DNA from: JASLPR01 sp964496475
GTDB lineage: Bacteria; Chloroflexota; UBA11872; VXNJ01
NCBI GenBank assembly: GCA_964496475.1
Contig: CAZBZS010000004.1
Coordinates: 1 to 64,000 of the forward strand
Length of the DNA stretch: 64,000 bases
Direction: 5' to 3'
Under the pieces are notes generated by a model. The model was not told the DNA's origin and made no database searches. It saw only the letters and a list, made by a program, of their open reading frames with translations. Position numbers and translations under genes: made by a program. Below, in pieces: positions 43,257 through 52,738 of the stretch (its first letter is position 1; each line of letters opens with the position of its first letter).

Positions 43257-43436
43257 ATTTGTGGCCAGCTCCATCGGCGGTTCGGCTCCGTGTCCGTCGG
43301 AAGTAGCGAGGCTCTGCGATATGCAACATTCAGTATCCTTTGCGTATCCGTTTGGGACTGTAACCGAGGCCACAGCATGGTGGCTGCCCACATGAAGTTT
43401 GTCGTCTCGCTGAGACTTCCGGTCACTGGAGAACGA

Positions 43437-44063
43437 TTGACCGAAACCGAGAACTATGTAGCCTGGGATCTTGAGACGTTGCGTTTGAGTTGGGAGGTTC
43501 CCGGTCGCTGGACCAACCCGGCTGGCTTCGGCCTGAGCGTTGCCGTGACTCAGGATCGCATGGGCTCCGTGCAGACATGGGTCGAAGGCGAGGCCGCCAA
43601 ACTCATCGAGTATCTCAACCGCTTCGATACGGTTGTGGGATTCAATTCCCGCCGATTCGATAACAAAGTTCTTGGCGCGTACGGCGATGTCACGGTGCTC
43701 GATATGCATACCGTGGACCTGCTGGAAGACATCTCGGCCGCCTGTGGCCGCCCCAACTGCGTATCACTGGATCGGCTTGCCGAATGCCTGTTTGGCGAGA
43801 CCAAACTGCTCGACGATCCCACCGATGCCGTTCGCATGTGGCGCACCGGTCGTCCCGAGGATCGCGAGTACGTGGTCCGTTATTGCCAACAGGATGTCGA
43901 CCTCACGTTCCGCGCCTACGAGTTCGGCCGCCGCAATGGATTCGTAATCGTCCCGGCTCCAGACACTTTCTGGAACGAGCTGCCGCTGGTCGCCCGGGTA
44001 CCGGTTGAATGGGGCGACGAAATCGTCCGGCCGCTTGTTCAGCCGGAAGCCCTGGACCTTTAG
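43437..44063 (+). CDS. Predicted 3'-5' exonuclease, DnaQ/RNase H-like fold
   Basis: ENYVAWDLETLRLSWEV contains the DxE of exonuclease motif I, FDTVVGFNSRRFDNKVLGAY the motif II Asp, LDMHTVDLLEDI a further acidic residue, and DREYVVRYCQQDVDLTFRAYEFG the YxxxD-type motif III. The layout is that of the predicted PolB-like/RNase_H_2 exonucleases that process DNA or RNA ends. TTG 43437 with GGAG 5 nt upstream is preferred as start, giving 208 residues; ATGs at 43377 and 43392 are in frame. It lies just downstream of, and divergent to, the CheX-like gene. Confidence 0.75.
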   Translation: MTETENYVAWDLETLRLSWEVPGRWTNPAGFGLSVAVTQDRMGSVQTWVEGEAAKLIEYLNRFDTVVGFNSRRFDNKVLGAYGDVTVLDMHTVDLLEDISAACGRPNCVSLDRLAECLFGETKLLDDPTDAVRMWRTGRPEDREYVVRYCQQDVDLTFRAYEFGRRNGFVIVPAPDTFWNELPLVARVPVEWGDEIVRPLVQPEALDL

Positions 44064-44121
44064 TTGCCGTGTCCCGTGCCATGCATGATGCCGCGGGCGA
44101 TCCGGCCGGCAGGTCTCACTC

Positions 44122-47100
44122 GTGATCGCCGACGACCGCCCCGGGCTCTCCGCCGGTGTCTCCGGCGCCATCTCACCCGACCTCCCACCGAACGCCCCTA
44201 CACCGGTGGCCACAGCGTCGCACCGACGGAGGCGAGGCGCTTTCCTGACCGGCATCACCCTCGCCGCGATCCTCCTGCTGGCCCTGGTCCTCCGTCTGAT
44301 CGGGCTGGATTGGGACAGCGGCAAGCATCTTCACCCTGATGAACGCTTTCTCACGATCGTCGAGACCTCGATTCGCTGGCCGTCATCCCTGGCCGAGTAC
44401 TTCGACCCCACTCGCTCGCCTCTAAATCCATTCCTCCGGCCCGACATTTCCTTCTTCGTCTACGGGACGTTTCCGCTGTTCCTGGTGAAGGCGTTGGGCA
44501 CCCTCACCCTTTACACAACCTACGACACGATCAATCTGGTTGGTCGTGTGGTCTCGGCCGTGTTCGACGCCAGCACTATTCTGATTCTGTTTCTGCTCAC
44601 CCGGCGGCTGTTCGATCGCCGCGTGGCCCTGCTTGCCGCTCTGTTTGGCGCTCTCAGCGTATTGAGCATTCAGCTATCCCATTTCTTCGCGGTCGACACG
44701 TTTTCCACGTTCTTCGTCACCGCCGCCCTTTACTTCGCCCTTCGCGTGTATCGGGAGCAACGCTGGTATCTGTTCGCCGGTCTCGGGCTCGTCACCGGCC
44801 TGGCGCTTGCCAGCAAGCTCAGCAGCGCCCTGATAGTCCCTTTTATCGTCGCCTACCTGATTGCCCGGTACCTCCGCGATCGTCGCATCGTCGCGCGCCC
44901 GCCCGGGTTGCCGCTTTTGGTCGCCGGGTTGCTGTTGGCGGTCGTAACGGCCGCTTTTATTTTCCGAATAACCCAGCCCTACGCTTTTGCCGGCGGCAAT
45001 CTGCTGGATTTTCGCCTGGCTCGCGATTTCTTGGACGCCGTAAATCAGCAGCGCCAAATCCAAGAGGGCACTTACGATTGGCCGCCCGGCATCCAATGGG
45101 CGGGCACCACCCCGTATCTGTTCCCGCTCAAGAACATCGTCCTCTGGGGACTCGGCCCGGCCCTGGGTTTTGCCGCACTGGCGGGTCTCGTATTCGCCTC
45201 CTGGCGGCTGACCGTTCGGCGTGACTGGCCGCTTTTCATTCCGGTCGTCTGGACCCTGTTGAACTTTGCTTACTTCGGCGCACTGGTTCTCAAGACCATG
45301 CGCTACTACCAGCCCATGTACCCGATGCTCGCGATGCTCGCCGCCTGGGGCCTTTACTACGCTTGGGACCGGCGATCGAGATTGCGCCGGCTTCCGGTCC
45401 CCGCCTCGACGCTACCACTGGCGTTGTTCGCCATCGTGATCGTGGGGACCGCCCTGTGGGCGACAGCGTTTGTCAGCATCTACACTCGCCCGGTAACCCG
45501 TATCGCCGCCAGCGAATGGATTCACACGTCCATTCCGGCGGGCACGACGATCGCCGTGGAGCACTGGGACGACACCCTGCCGCTGGGCCTGCCGGGATTC
45601 GGCGGCGCCGAACGCTACAACATGTTGCAGCTACCCCTGTACGACGACGACACCACGGCCAAAAGGGAGCGGGTGCTCGACATTATCAATCAGACGGAAT
45701 TCATCGTGCTCAGCAGCAATCGCCTCAGCGGCAGCATCCCCCGCATGCCGGGTCGCTATCCGATGACCATCCGCTACTACGACGCCCTCTTCTCCGGCGA
45801 GCTTGGCTTTGATGAGGTAGCCGACTTCACCAGCTACCCCTCGCTGCTTGGAATTGAGATTTCCGACGATTCCGCCGAGGAGGCTTTCACTGTTTACGAT
45901 CATCCGCGGGTGCGCATCTTTCAGAAGGCGGCCGGATTCGACGCAAACACGGTCCGCGCCATTCTGGCCGGCATTGACCTCACCGCCGCCGCGCGGATCT
46001 TGCCCCGCGACGCCGGAACCCCCGATCTTCTCCTGAGCACGGCCGACAGGGAGCGGGTACAATCCACCGGCTCGCTTCCCAGGCAGCTTTTCGGCGAGTC
46101 GATTTTCGCCCGATACCCGGCGGTCGCCTGGTTCCTGCTGGTGCTGGTGGCCGGTCTCGCCTCGTGGCCGCTGGTAAGCCTTGCGCTTTCCCGCCTGCCG
46201 GATGCCGGTTACTTCGCCGCCCGGCCGTTTGGCTTGCTCCTGCTTGTTTATCCGGCCTGGATGCTGGGGAGCCAGCGCTGGGTGCCGTTCGGCCGAAGTT
46301 CGTTGCTGGCCGGACTGGCGCTCCTGCTGGCCACCGGCATCGCCGTGGGATGGTTCCGGCGACACCGGTTGCTCCAGACCATCCGGTCGGCCTGGCCGGC
46401 TCTGGTCGTGGGCGAGCTTGTCTTCCTGGCCGCCTTCCTCTTCCTGTTAGTGATTCGCATGGCCAATCCCGACCTCTGGCACACCGTCTTTGGCGGCGAA
46501 AAACCCATGGATTTTGCTCATCTCAATGCCATGCTGCGCACGGATTATTTCCCGCCTTACGACCCCTGGTGGGCCGGCGGTTACATCAATTACTATTATT
46601 TCGGCCAGCTGTTCACCGCCGGTCCGTCGCTTGCGTTAGGCATCCAGCCAGCAGTGGCCTACAACCTGGGTCTGCCGGCGATGTTCGCCGTCACCGCGGC
46701 TGCGATCTTTTCGTTCGGCTTCAACATCTGGCGCGGTGTCGGCCGAAAACGCTTCGCGGCCATCGGCGTGGGGCTGCTGGCCGTCTTCCTCACGCTGTTC
46801 CTTGGCAATCTTGATTCTCTGGTACAGCTATTTCAGATCACCGCGCGCCGCGCGCCCGGGGCCGCGACGGGACTATCCGTTCTTTCGCAGGTTCCCAGTA
46901 CGCTTCTCGGCGGAACCTTCAGCGCCAATTTCGACTTCTGGCGCAGCACGCGGGTCATCGAGCAGACCGTCAACGAATTTCCCTACTTCACCTTTCTCTA
47001 CGGTGATCTCCATCCCCATCTGCTCGATCTCGGCTGGACCATCGTGACTCTGGTCGCGGTCGTTGCGCTGGTGCTGGCCCGCCCGGTTCCCGGCCTCTTT

Positions 47101-48702
47101 GCAGCCGGAGCGACGCTTCAATCGCGCGCGCTGGCGTTCGTCCGCGGCGACCACTTGCCGCCGCTGGTGCTGATCGCCGTCACGCTCGGTGTCCATCGAG
47201 TTACGAACCCATGGGACTTTCCCACCTACCTGCTGCTCACCGTCCTGGCGCTGGTCTATTCGTTGTGGCGTGGACATGGGCGATTTGGTTGGAGCTTCCT
47301 GGTCGTCCCGGTACTGGCTGCCGGAGGGCTGATGGCGGCCAGCCTGGCGCTCTTCACTCCGTTTCATACCAATTTCGGCGTCTTCTTCAGCGGCGTGGTT
47401 CCGACCCCCGAGACAACTCCACTGAGCTTGTATTTGCTGTTCTTCGGGGTCTTTTTCCTGATATTGCTGAGCTTCGCCGGGCTCAGTTTCGTTCCTCGAC
47501 GGGTTCGCGGGTGGTATTCGACCGGCTTCAAAGTCGGCCTCGCCAGCCCGGTCAGGCTAGTGAGATACGTTTCTCTGGCCGCAGCGCTCGGGCGCTGGCG
47601 ACGTCTGCCCGCTATCTGGGTATTGATGTTTCCGGCTGTAGCGTTGCTTGTGCTGCTCGCTGCCGCCGCCACCAGCCAGTCCTGGTCCACTCCGGCGGCG
47701 CAGACCGGGTTGATCGTAATCGGCCTGGGGATTCCGATTCTCTGGATAATCGGGGCTGGACGCGTTCCGCCGGTCCCCTGGCCTCTTCTCATTCTTGGGA
47801 TTTCTCTATTTCTCCTGGTGATCGCCGACTACCCGTGGTCCACACGCTTATTTCAGCCACTGGCCGTCATCCTGGCGGTTGCGGCTGCCCTGAAGAATCG
47901 CCGTGACCCGATCCGCTTCATCCCGATGGCTCTGCTGGTCGGGGCGCTGTTGTTGACCGCCCTCCCCGAGTGGTACGCGCTGGAGGGCGACATCGGCCGG
48001 CTGAACACTGTCTTCAAGTCCTACTATCAGGCGTGGGTGATGCTGGCTCTGGCCAGCGCTCTGGTGTTGCCACAACTGATTCCCGCCATCCTGCGCCGCT
48101 TTGGGGGTTGGTTCAGCGTCGGCGGCTCGTTTTTGCTGGCGACGATCGCCATCTCCATTTTTGGGTCTGCTCTTTATCCGATCGGGGCGACCCCGGTGAA
48201 AATCGACCTCCGCATCGATCACACCGAACCGACTCTGGACGGCACGGCCTACATGGTCGAAGGGGTGATCAACGATCGCGGGCGCGAGATCGAGCTCCGC
48301 TACGACAAGCAGGCCATCGACTGGATTCTGTCCAACGTGGAAGGCCGCCCGACAATCCTGGAGGCCACGGTGGATATTTATCATTGGGGTTCGCGAATCT
48401 CCATAAACACCGGCCTGCCCACTGTGCTCGGTTGGGACTGGCACGAAAAACAGCAGCGCTGGCCCTATCGCCACGAGGTGGATGCGCGCCGCCGGGATGT
48501 CGAGCTTGCCTACAGCACGACGAACGTGACCGAGCTCCTGAATGTGCTCGATCGTTACGGCGTCGATCTCATCTACATCGGTGAACTGGAGCGTGCCTAC
48601 TATCCGGCCAATGGGCTGGCAAAATTTGATGATCTGACCGATCGCGGCCTGGACGTCATCTATGAGAACCGGGATGTCCGTATCTACCGGGTATCGTCTT
48701 GA
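44122..48702 (+). CDS. Fusion of PMT-like glycosyltransferase with DUF2298 (YYY) membrane protein
   Basis: 1526 residues from a GTG. Residues ~35-450 are a PMT/GT39-type membrane domain with HPDERFLTIVETSIRW (catalytic Asp-Glu of the first loop) and MRYYQPMYPMLAMLAAWGLYY; a soluble segment (~460-620) follows. From ~660 a second protein begins: ...FGGEKPMDFAHLNAMLR, YINYYYFGQLF, FPYFTFLYGDLHPHLLDLGW, TNPWDFPTYLLLTV, NTVFKSYYQAWVM and, near the end, TVLGWDWHEKQQRWPYRHEV. These are the signature parts of the Chlor_Arch_YYY (DUF2298) family, known in Chloroflexota and archaea. It may assemble or flip lipid-linked glycans. It heads a five-gene operon. Confidence 0.85.
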   Translation: MIADDRPGLSAGVSGAISPDLPPNAPTPVATASHRRRRGAFLTGITLAAILLLALVLRLIGLDWDSGKHLHPDERFLTIVETSIRWPSSLAEYFDPTRSPLNPFLRPDISFFVYGTFPLFLVKALGTLTLYTTYDTINLVGRVVSAVFDASTILILFLLTRRLFDRRVALLAALFGALSVLSIQLSHFFAVDTFSTFFVTAALYFALRVYREQRWYLFAGLGLVTGLALASKLSSALIVPFIVAYLIARYLRDRRIVARPPGLPLLVAGLLLAVVTAAFIFRITQPYAFAGGNLLDFRLARDFLDAVNQQRQIQEGTYDWPPGIQWAGTTPYLFPLKNIVLWGLGPALGFAALAGLVFASWRLTVRRDWPLFIPVVWTLLNFAYFGALVLKTMRYYQPMYPMLAMLAAWGLYYAWDRRSRLRRLPVPASTLPLALFAIVIVGTALWATAFVSIYTRPVTRIAASEWIHTSIPAGTTIAVEHWDDTLPLGLPGFGGAERYNMLQLPLYDDDTTAKRERVLDIINQTEFIVLSSNRLSGSIPRMPGRYPMTIRYYDALFSGELGFDEVADFTSYPSLLGIEISDDSAEEAFTVYDHPRVRIFQKAAGFDANTVRAILAGIDLTAAARILPRDAGTPDLLLSTADRERVQSTGSLPRQLFGESIFARYPAVAWFLLVLVAGLASWPLVSLALSRLPDAGYFAARPFGLLLLVYPAWMLGSQRWVPFGRSSLLAGLALLLATGIAVGWFRRHRLLQTIRSAWPALVVGELVFLAAFLFLLVIRMANPDLWHTVFGGEKPMDFAHLNAMLRTDYFPPYDPWWAGGYINYYYFGQLFTAGPSLALGIQPAVAYNLGLPAMFAVTAAAIFSFGFNIWRGVGRKRFAAIGVGLLAVFLTLFLGNLDSLVQLFQITARRAPGAATGLSVLSQVPSTLLGGTFSANFDFWRSTRVIEQTVNEFPYFTFLYGDLHPHLLDLGWTIVTLVAVVALVLARPVPGLFAAGATLQSRALAFVRGDHLPPLVLIAVTLGVHRVTNPWDFPTYLLLTVLALVYSLWRGHGRFGWSFLVVPVLAAGGLMAASLALFTPFHTNFGVFFSGVVPTPETTPLSLYLLFFGVFFLILLSFAGLSFVPRRVRGWYSTGFKVGLASPVRLVRYVSLAAALGRWRRLPAIWVLMFPAVALLVLLAAAATSQSWSTPAAQTGLIVIGLGIPILWIIGAGRVPPVPWPLLILGISLFLLVIADYPWSTRLFQPLAVILAVAAALKNRRDPIRFIPMALLVGALLLTALPEWYALEGDIGRLNTVFKSYYQAWVMLALASALVLPQLIPAILRRFGGWFSVGGSFLLATIAISIFGSALYPIGATPVKIDLRIDHTEPTLDGTAYMVEGVINDRGREIELRYDKQAIDWILSNVEGRPTILEATVDIYHWGSRISINTGLPTVLGWDWHEKQQRWPYRHEVDARRRDVELAYSTTNVTELLNVLDRYGVDLIYIGELERAYYPANGLAKFDDLTDRGLDVIYENRDVRIYRVSS

Positions 48703-48796
48703 CGGGACGTAAACTGACCGCCGGCCTGCGCTCGCCGCTTTTGACGATCTCGCAGCCGACCGAAAGGATCCAGCAATAAGCGACTCGCTTCTCTGG

Positions 48797-50983
48797 GTGC
48801 TGATCCTGCTCGTCATGACGCTCGTCGGGTTGCCGCTCTCTCACATCCTCTTCCCACGCCTGCCTTCCCGCGGCTATCTGCTGGCCAAACCGCTGGGTCT
48901 GCTGGCGTTTAGCTTCGTGAGCTGGCTGCTGTTGTTCACGGGAGCGTTTGCCAACGGACGCTCTTATCAAATGATCTTGCTATTCGTCCTGGTGCTAGCT
49001 GCCTTGGTCGCGTACCGTAGCCTTCCCGATCTGGCGGAGGAGCTCCGCGCCCGCCAATGGCAAATCGTCATCGGCGAAGTCGTGTTTGCGGTCGCGTTTC
49101 TGTTGTTCGCGCTTTACCGGGCCCGCAATCCCGACATCGCCGGCACGGAGAAACCGATGGAATTCGCGATGTTGAGTTCGGTCATGCGCAGCGCCACTTT
49201 CCCGCCCATCGATCCTTGGCTCTCAGGTCTTCCGGTCAACTACTACTACTTCGGGTATTCCGTCGGCGGGGCGCTGGCGAATCTGGCCGGAACCGCGGCG
49301 GCCATCGCCTTCAACCTCTTGCTGATAACCGTCTTCGCACTGACCGCACTCGTAACTTTCTCGCTCGGCCACGACCTGCTGGCACTGGCCCGCGAGAGGT
49401 CAACCGCGATCGAGCGCAACGTCACGGGCGGTCTGGCGGCCGTCTTCGTGCTGCTCGCCGGAAACCTGGGGGGCTACCGCTTTGTCATCGAACCCGCCTT
49501 CCGTAACGAAGACTTCTGGCGCGGAATCGGCTGGAACGCAAGTCGTGTCCTCCAACGCAACAATGAATCCGGGGAACTTCAGGATTACACGATCAACGAA
49601 TTTCCGGCTTTTTCGTTTGTGCTTGGCGATCTGCACCCCCACGTAATAGCGCTGCCGTTCACCATGCTGGCGGTCGCCATCGCTCTAAGCTGGTTGCTTG
49701 TCTGGGGTGACAGGGATTCTTCCTTCCGGGAGACGATCCCACTGGCCGTGGTCACGGCGCTGCTGCTCGGCGCTCTGAATGTCACCAATCCCTGGGACTT
49801 TCCCAGCTTCACCGTACTCATCGCCCTAGCCGGGTTGACCGGGCTGTATTTTTTTGGTGACCGCCGGCGCTGGACCGATCTCGTTATTCATCTCGCCGCC
49901 GCCGTAGGGCTCTCGCTGCTGCTGTACCTTCCCTACCATCTGCACTTCGAACCGTTCATAAGTCAGCTGGGACTGGTCTCTGTCAGGTCGGCGGTCGGCC
50001 CGTTCGTCATCATCTTCGGCTTCTGGATCGTGGCGGCCGTCCTTTTGCTCGCTCACCGGCTGGGGCGCGATTCGCTCTCCGGCCGCTGGATGGTGCTGGC
50101 CGTGGGCGCCGTTGTCGTGGTGCTCTGGTTGAGCAATGTGCCGGCCGGCGTCCTGCTTCTGTGCGCGCTGCTGGCCGCGGCGATGGCATACCTTGGCGTC
50201 CGCCAGTCCGATGGCCAGCCCCGCCGCGCCGCCCTGCCGCTGGTCTTTTTCACCGGATTTGGGCTGGCGGCCGTGCCGGAACTCGTCTTCGTAGACGACT
50301 TCTTCGGGCCGCCCTACGAGCGGATGAACACGGTTTTTAAGATTTACTTCCAGGCCTGGCCGCTGCTGGCGGTGGCCTCGGCGCCGGCGATATACCTGTT
50401 CTTGCGCCGGGTCTGGAGTCGTTTGGGCGAGACCGGCGCGCTCGCCACGGGCGCCACCGCAGTCGTGGCCATCCTGTTTTTCGTAGCCATCATCTACCCG
50501 TTTGCCGCGGGCCGCGCCCGGATCGGGGGCAGTCAGCCCGCCACGCTTGACGGCTTGGCCTTCGCCCGTCGCAGCTGGCCCGCCGAGGTCCGGGCCGCCG
50601 AATGGCTCCGCGCCGAGGCCCCAGCCGGCTCCGTGGTCCTGGAAGCTGCCGGCAACGCCTACACCGACTACGCCCGCGTCTCCGCCTGGACCGGCATACC
50701 GACGGTGATCGGCTGGGACCAGCACGAGGCGCTCTGGCGGGGGGGGCGCCAGGAAGTAGATCCACGGGTGATTGATGTCGACGCCATTTACCAAGGCCGG
50801 GGCCGCGGCGACACTCTGGATCTGCTCCACAAATACGATGTCCGTTACGTCTTCGTTGGCCGCCTCGAACGCGAAAAATACGGACTTGACGTCGCCACTC
50901 GTTTCACCGGATATCCGCTGCTGTTTGAAATCCGGGGCGAAGTGTCAATTTTCGGGGTGCCGCTCAGCACCCCCGGAGGTTAG
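48797..50983 (+). CDS. DUF2298 (Chlor_Arch_YYY) membrane protein
   Basis: 728 residues, parallel to the second half of the preceding gene: TEKPMEFAMLSSVMRSATFPP, NYYYFGYSVGG, FPAFSFVLGDLHPHVIALPF, TNPWDFPSFTVL, NTVFKIYFQAWPL and TVIGWDQHEALWRG. About a dozen helices are followed by a C-terminal extracytoplasmic part. The start is uncertain: GTG 48797 has no ribosome-binding site, while GAAAGGA lies 7 nt before an in-frame ATA (48776) that would give ISDSLLWVL. Family members pair with archaeal-type glycosyltransferases; the exact activity is unknown. Confidence 0.85.
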   Translation: MLILLVMTLVGLPLSHILFPRLPSRGYLLAKPLGLLAFSFVSWLLLFTGAFANGRSYQMILLFVLVLAALVAYRSLPDLAEELRARQWQIVIGEVVFAVAFLLFALYRARNPDIAGTEKPMEFAMLSSVMRSATFPPIDPWLSGLPVNYYYFGYSVGGALANLAGTAAAIAFNLLLITVFALTALVTFSLGHDLLALARERSTAIERNVTGGLAAVFVLLAGNLGGYRFVIEPAFRNEDFWRGIGWNASRVLQRNNESGELQDYTINEFPAFSFVLGDLHPHVIALPFTMLAVAIALSWLLVWGDRDSSFRETIPLAVVTALLLGALNVTNPWDFPSFTVLIALAGLTGLYFFGDRRRWTDLVIHLAAAVGLSLLLYLPYHLHFEPFISQLGLVSVRSAVGPFVIIFGFWIVAAVLLLAHRLGRDSLSGRWMVLAVGAVVVVLWLSNVPAGVLLLCALLAAAMAYLGVRQSDGQPRRAALPLVFFTGFGLAAVPELVFVDDFFGPPYERMNTVFKIYFQAWPLLAVASAPAIYLFLRRVWSRLGETGALATGATAVVAILFFVAIIYPFAAGRARIGGSQPATLDGLAFARRSWPAEVRAAEWLRAEAPAGSVVLEAAGNAYTDYARVSAWTGIPTVIGWDQHEALWRGGRQEVDPRVIDVDAIYQGRGRGDTLDLLHKYDVRYVFVGRLEREKYGLDVATRFTGYPLLFEIRGEVSIFGVPLSTPGG

Positions 50984-50986
50984 GCA

Positions 50987-52735
50987 GTGGGTGCTGTTGA
51001 TCCCGTCCTGAAATGGAGTTTCTGGCGGCAGATCGTAAGGCTCCCGCTGCCGGGCGGACGGGGGCTGGAACTGGCCCGCTGGGAGATGCTGCTATACGCC
51101 GCCATCATTGTGGCGGTCGTGGCCACCCGGTTCCTGGCACTCGATGTCCGCGCCTACCACCATGACGAAAGCATCCACGCCAAGACCTCCTGGGACATCA
51201 TGAACGGTGTGGCCTACCGCTACAACCCCGTGTATCACGGTCCTTTCCAGTACTTCGCGACCGCCGCCGTATTCAAAGTCTTCCGCGCCGGTGACTTTGC
51301 CGGCCGCATCATGCCCGCCATCTTCGGCGCGGCCACCATCTTCGCCATTCCCTGGCTTTACCGGAATCACCTGGGCCGGCACGGCACCTGGATCGTCATG
51401 GTCGCCCTGACCCTGTCCACCGGGTTCATGTACTTCTCGCGCTTCGCCCGTAACGATATCTACGTCGCGTTCTGGACCGTGCTCTTGTTCGGCGCGTTAC
51501 TCCGTTACATCGATCGGCCGCAGCGGCGCTGGGTGGTTCTGGCCGCGGGCTCGCTCGGGCTCTTCTTCGTCACCAAGGAGAACGCGTACATCGTCGGATT
51601 TATCTTCGTCAGCTTCGTCGTATTGCTGGCGCTGTGGACGTTCCGCGGTCGACGCGGCCGGGATGCCGCCGACGAGACGGTCGGTCGGTTTCGAACCGCG
51701 TTCCAGGTGCTGGGACGGGATGTTGATGGGTTGGCCTACGCGCTTTTGCTGTTCCTGGGCGTGATTTTCATATTCATGACCTCTTTCTTCACTTACCTGC
51801 CCGGATTTCGAGAGGGCATCATCACATCCTTTACCGTCTGGGCGGACATCAACGAATCGCAGAGGGTGAATCAGCCATGGTTCTTCTACTTTATATTCAC
51901 CGGCGTTTACGAGGCTTTCGCCGCGCTCCTGGGTCTGGCCGGCATCGTGCAGGCCATCCGCCGGCCGAAGCTATTGCCGGTGCTCTTGGTGTACTGGACG
52001 GTGCTGAGCTTCTTCATCTACTCGATCGCCGGCGAAAAGGCGGCCTGGCTCTCGCTGCATCCCACCCTGCCGCTTACGCTGCTGGCCTCGTGGTATGTGG
52101 GGGATAGATTCGAGCGAATCCGGTCCTTCGGCGGACGGGCTGCGGTGGCTCTCATCGCCATCGTCCTACTCGGCTGGACCGCCGGAAATTCCGTAAGGGT
52201 AACCTTCGTTTACCGAGATGTACCCAACGATTTTGTCATCTACACGCAGACCTCCCGGGACGTTCTGGAGACCCTGGAGATTATCGAGGAGGCCGGCCGC
52301 CGCACCGGCGAGGGATCCGGCATCCCGATCTTCCTGCATGCCGAGACCCACTGGCCTTATGCCTGGTATCTGCGCGACTACACCGCCATCTACTACGCCC
52401 CGAACATGACCGAGCTTCCGACGCAGAAGATCGTGCTAGCCGGCGACGCTAGCGCTCGCGAGTTCGGCTATCTCTTCGTCGATCATGTAGGTATCGAAAT
52501 GAAACTCCGCGAGTGGTTTCCCGAGCAGGTTTACAGGGATTGGGATTGGAGTTCTCTGGGCAGCGCCCTCCAGAAGGACAATCTTTTGAAACTCTATCGC
52601 TTCTATTTCTTCAGGGAGCCGCCCGAGAGCCTGGGATCGTCTAATTACCTCCTTTACATCCACAAGGATCTCTTGCAGGCCGGACCGCTGGGGCGGTTTA
52701 CCCTGCTGCCGCCGTCGGCGCCCGCCGGCCCCTGA
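50987..52735 (+). CDS. Agl23-like flippase-activity-associated protein (TIGR03663)
   Basis: 582 residues with a GTG start 3 nt after the preceding stop. YHHDESIHAKTSWDIMNG is the family's first-loop motif (Asp-Glu). NDIYVAFWTVLLFGALLRYID, FFVTKENAYIVGFIFVSFV, FTVWADINESQRVNQPWFFYFIFTG and SIAGEKAAWLSLHPTLPL are further conserved parts. About ten helices and a C-terminal extracytoplasmic domain are visible. In archaea, Agl23-type proteins take part in S-layer or dolichol-phosphate-linked glycosylation; here the same partners (DUF2298, AglD-like protein) surround it. Confidence 0.82.
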   Translation: MGAVDPVLKWSFWRQIVRLPLPGGRGLELARWEMLLYAAIIVAVVATRFLALDVRAYHHDESIHAKTSWDIMNGVAYRYNPVYHGPFQYFATAAVFKVFRAGDFAGRIMPAIFGAATIFAIPWLYRNHLGRHGTWIVMVALTLSTGFMYFSRFARNDIYVAFWTVLLFGALLRYIDRPQRRWVVLAAGSLGLFFVTKENAYIVGFIFVSFVVLLALWTFRGRRGRDAADETVGRFRTAFQVLGRDVDGLAYALLLFLGVIFIFMTSFFTYLPGFREGIITSFTVWADINESQRVNQPWFFYFIFTGVYEAFAALLGLAGIVQAIRRPKLLPVLLVYWTVLSFFIYSIAGEKAAWLSLHPTLPLTLLASWYVGDRFERIRSFGGRAAVALIAIVLLGWTAGNSVRVTFVYRDVPNDFVIYTQTSRDVLETLEIIEEAGRRTGEGSGIPIFLHAETHWPYAWYLRDYTAIYYAPNMTELPTQKIVLAGDASAREFGYLFVDHVGIEMKLREWFPEQVYRDWDWSSLGSALQKDNLLKLYRFYFFREPPESLGSSNYLLYIHKDLLQAGPLGRFTLLPPSAPAGP

Positions 52736-52738
52736 GAA

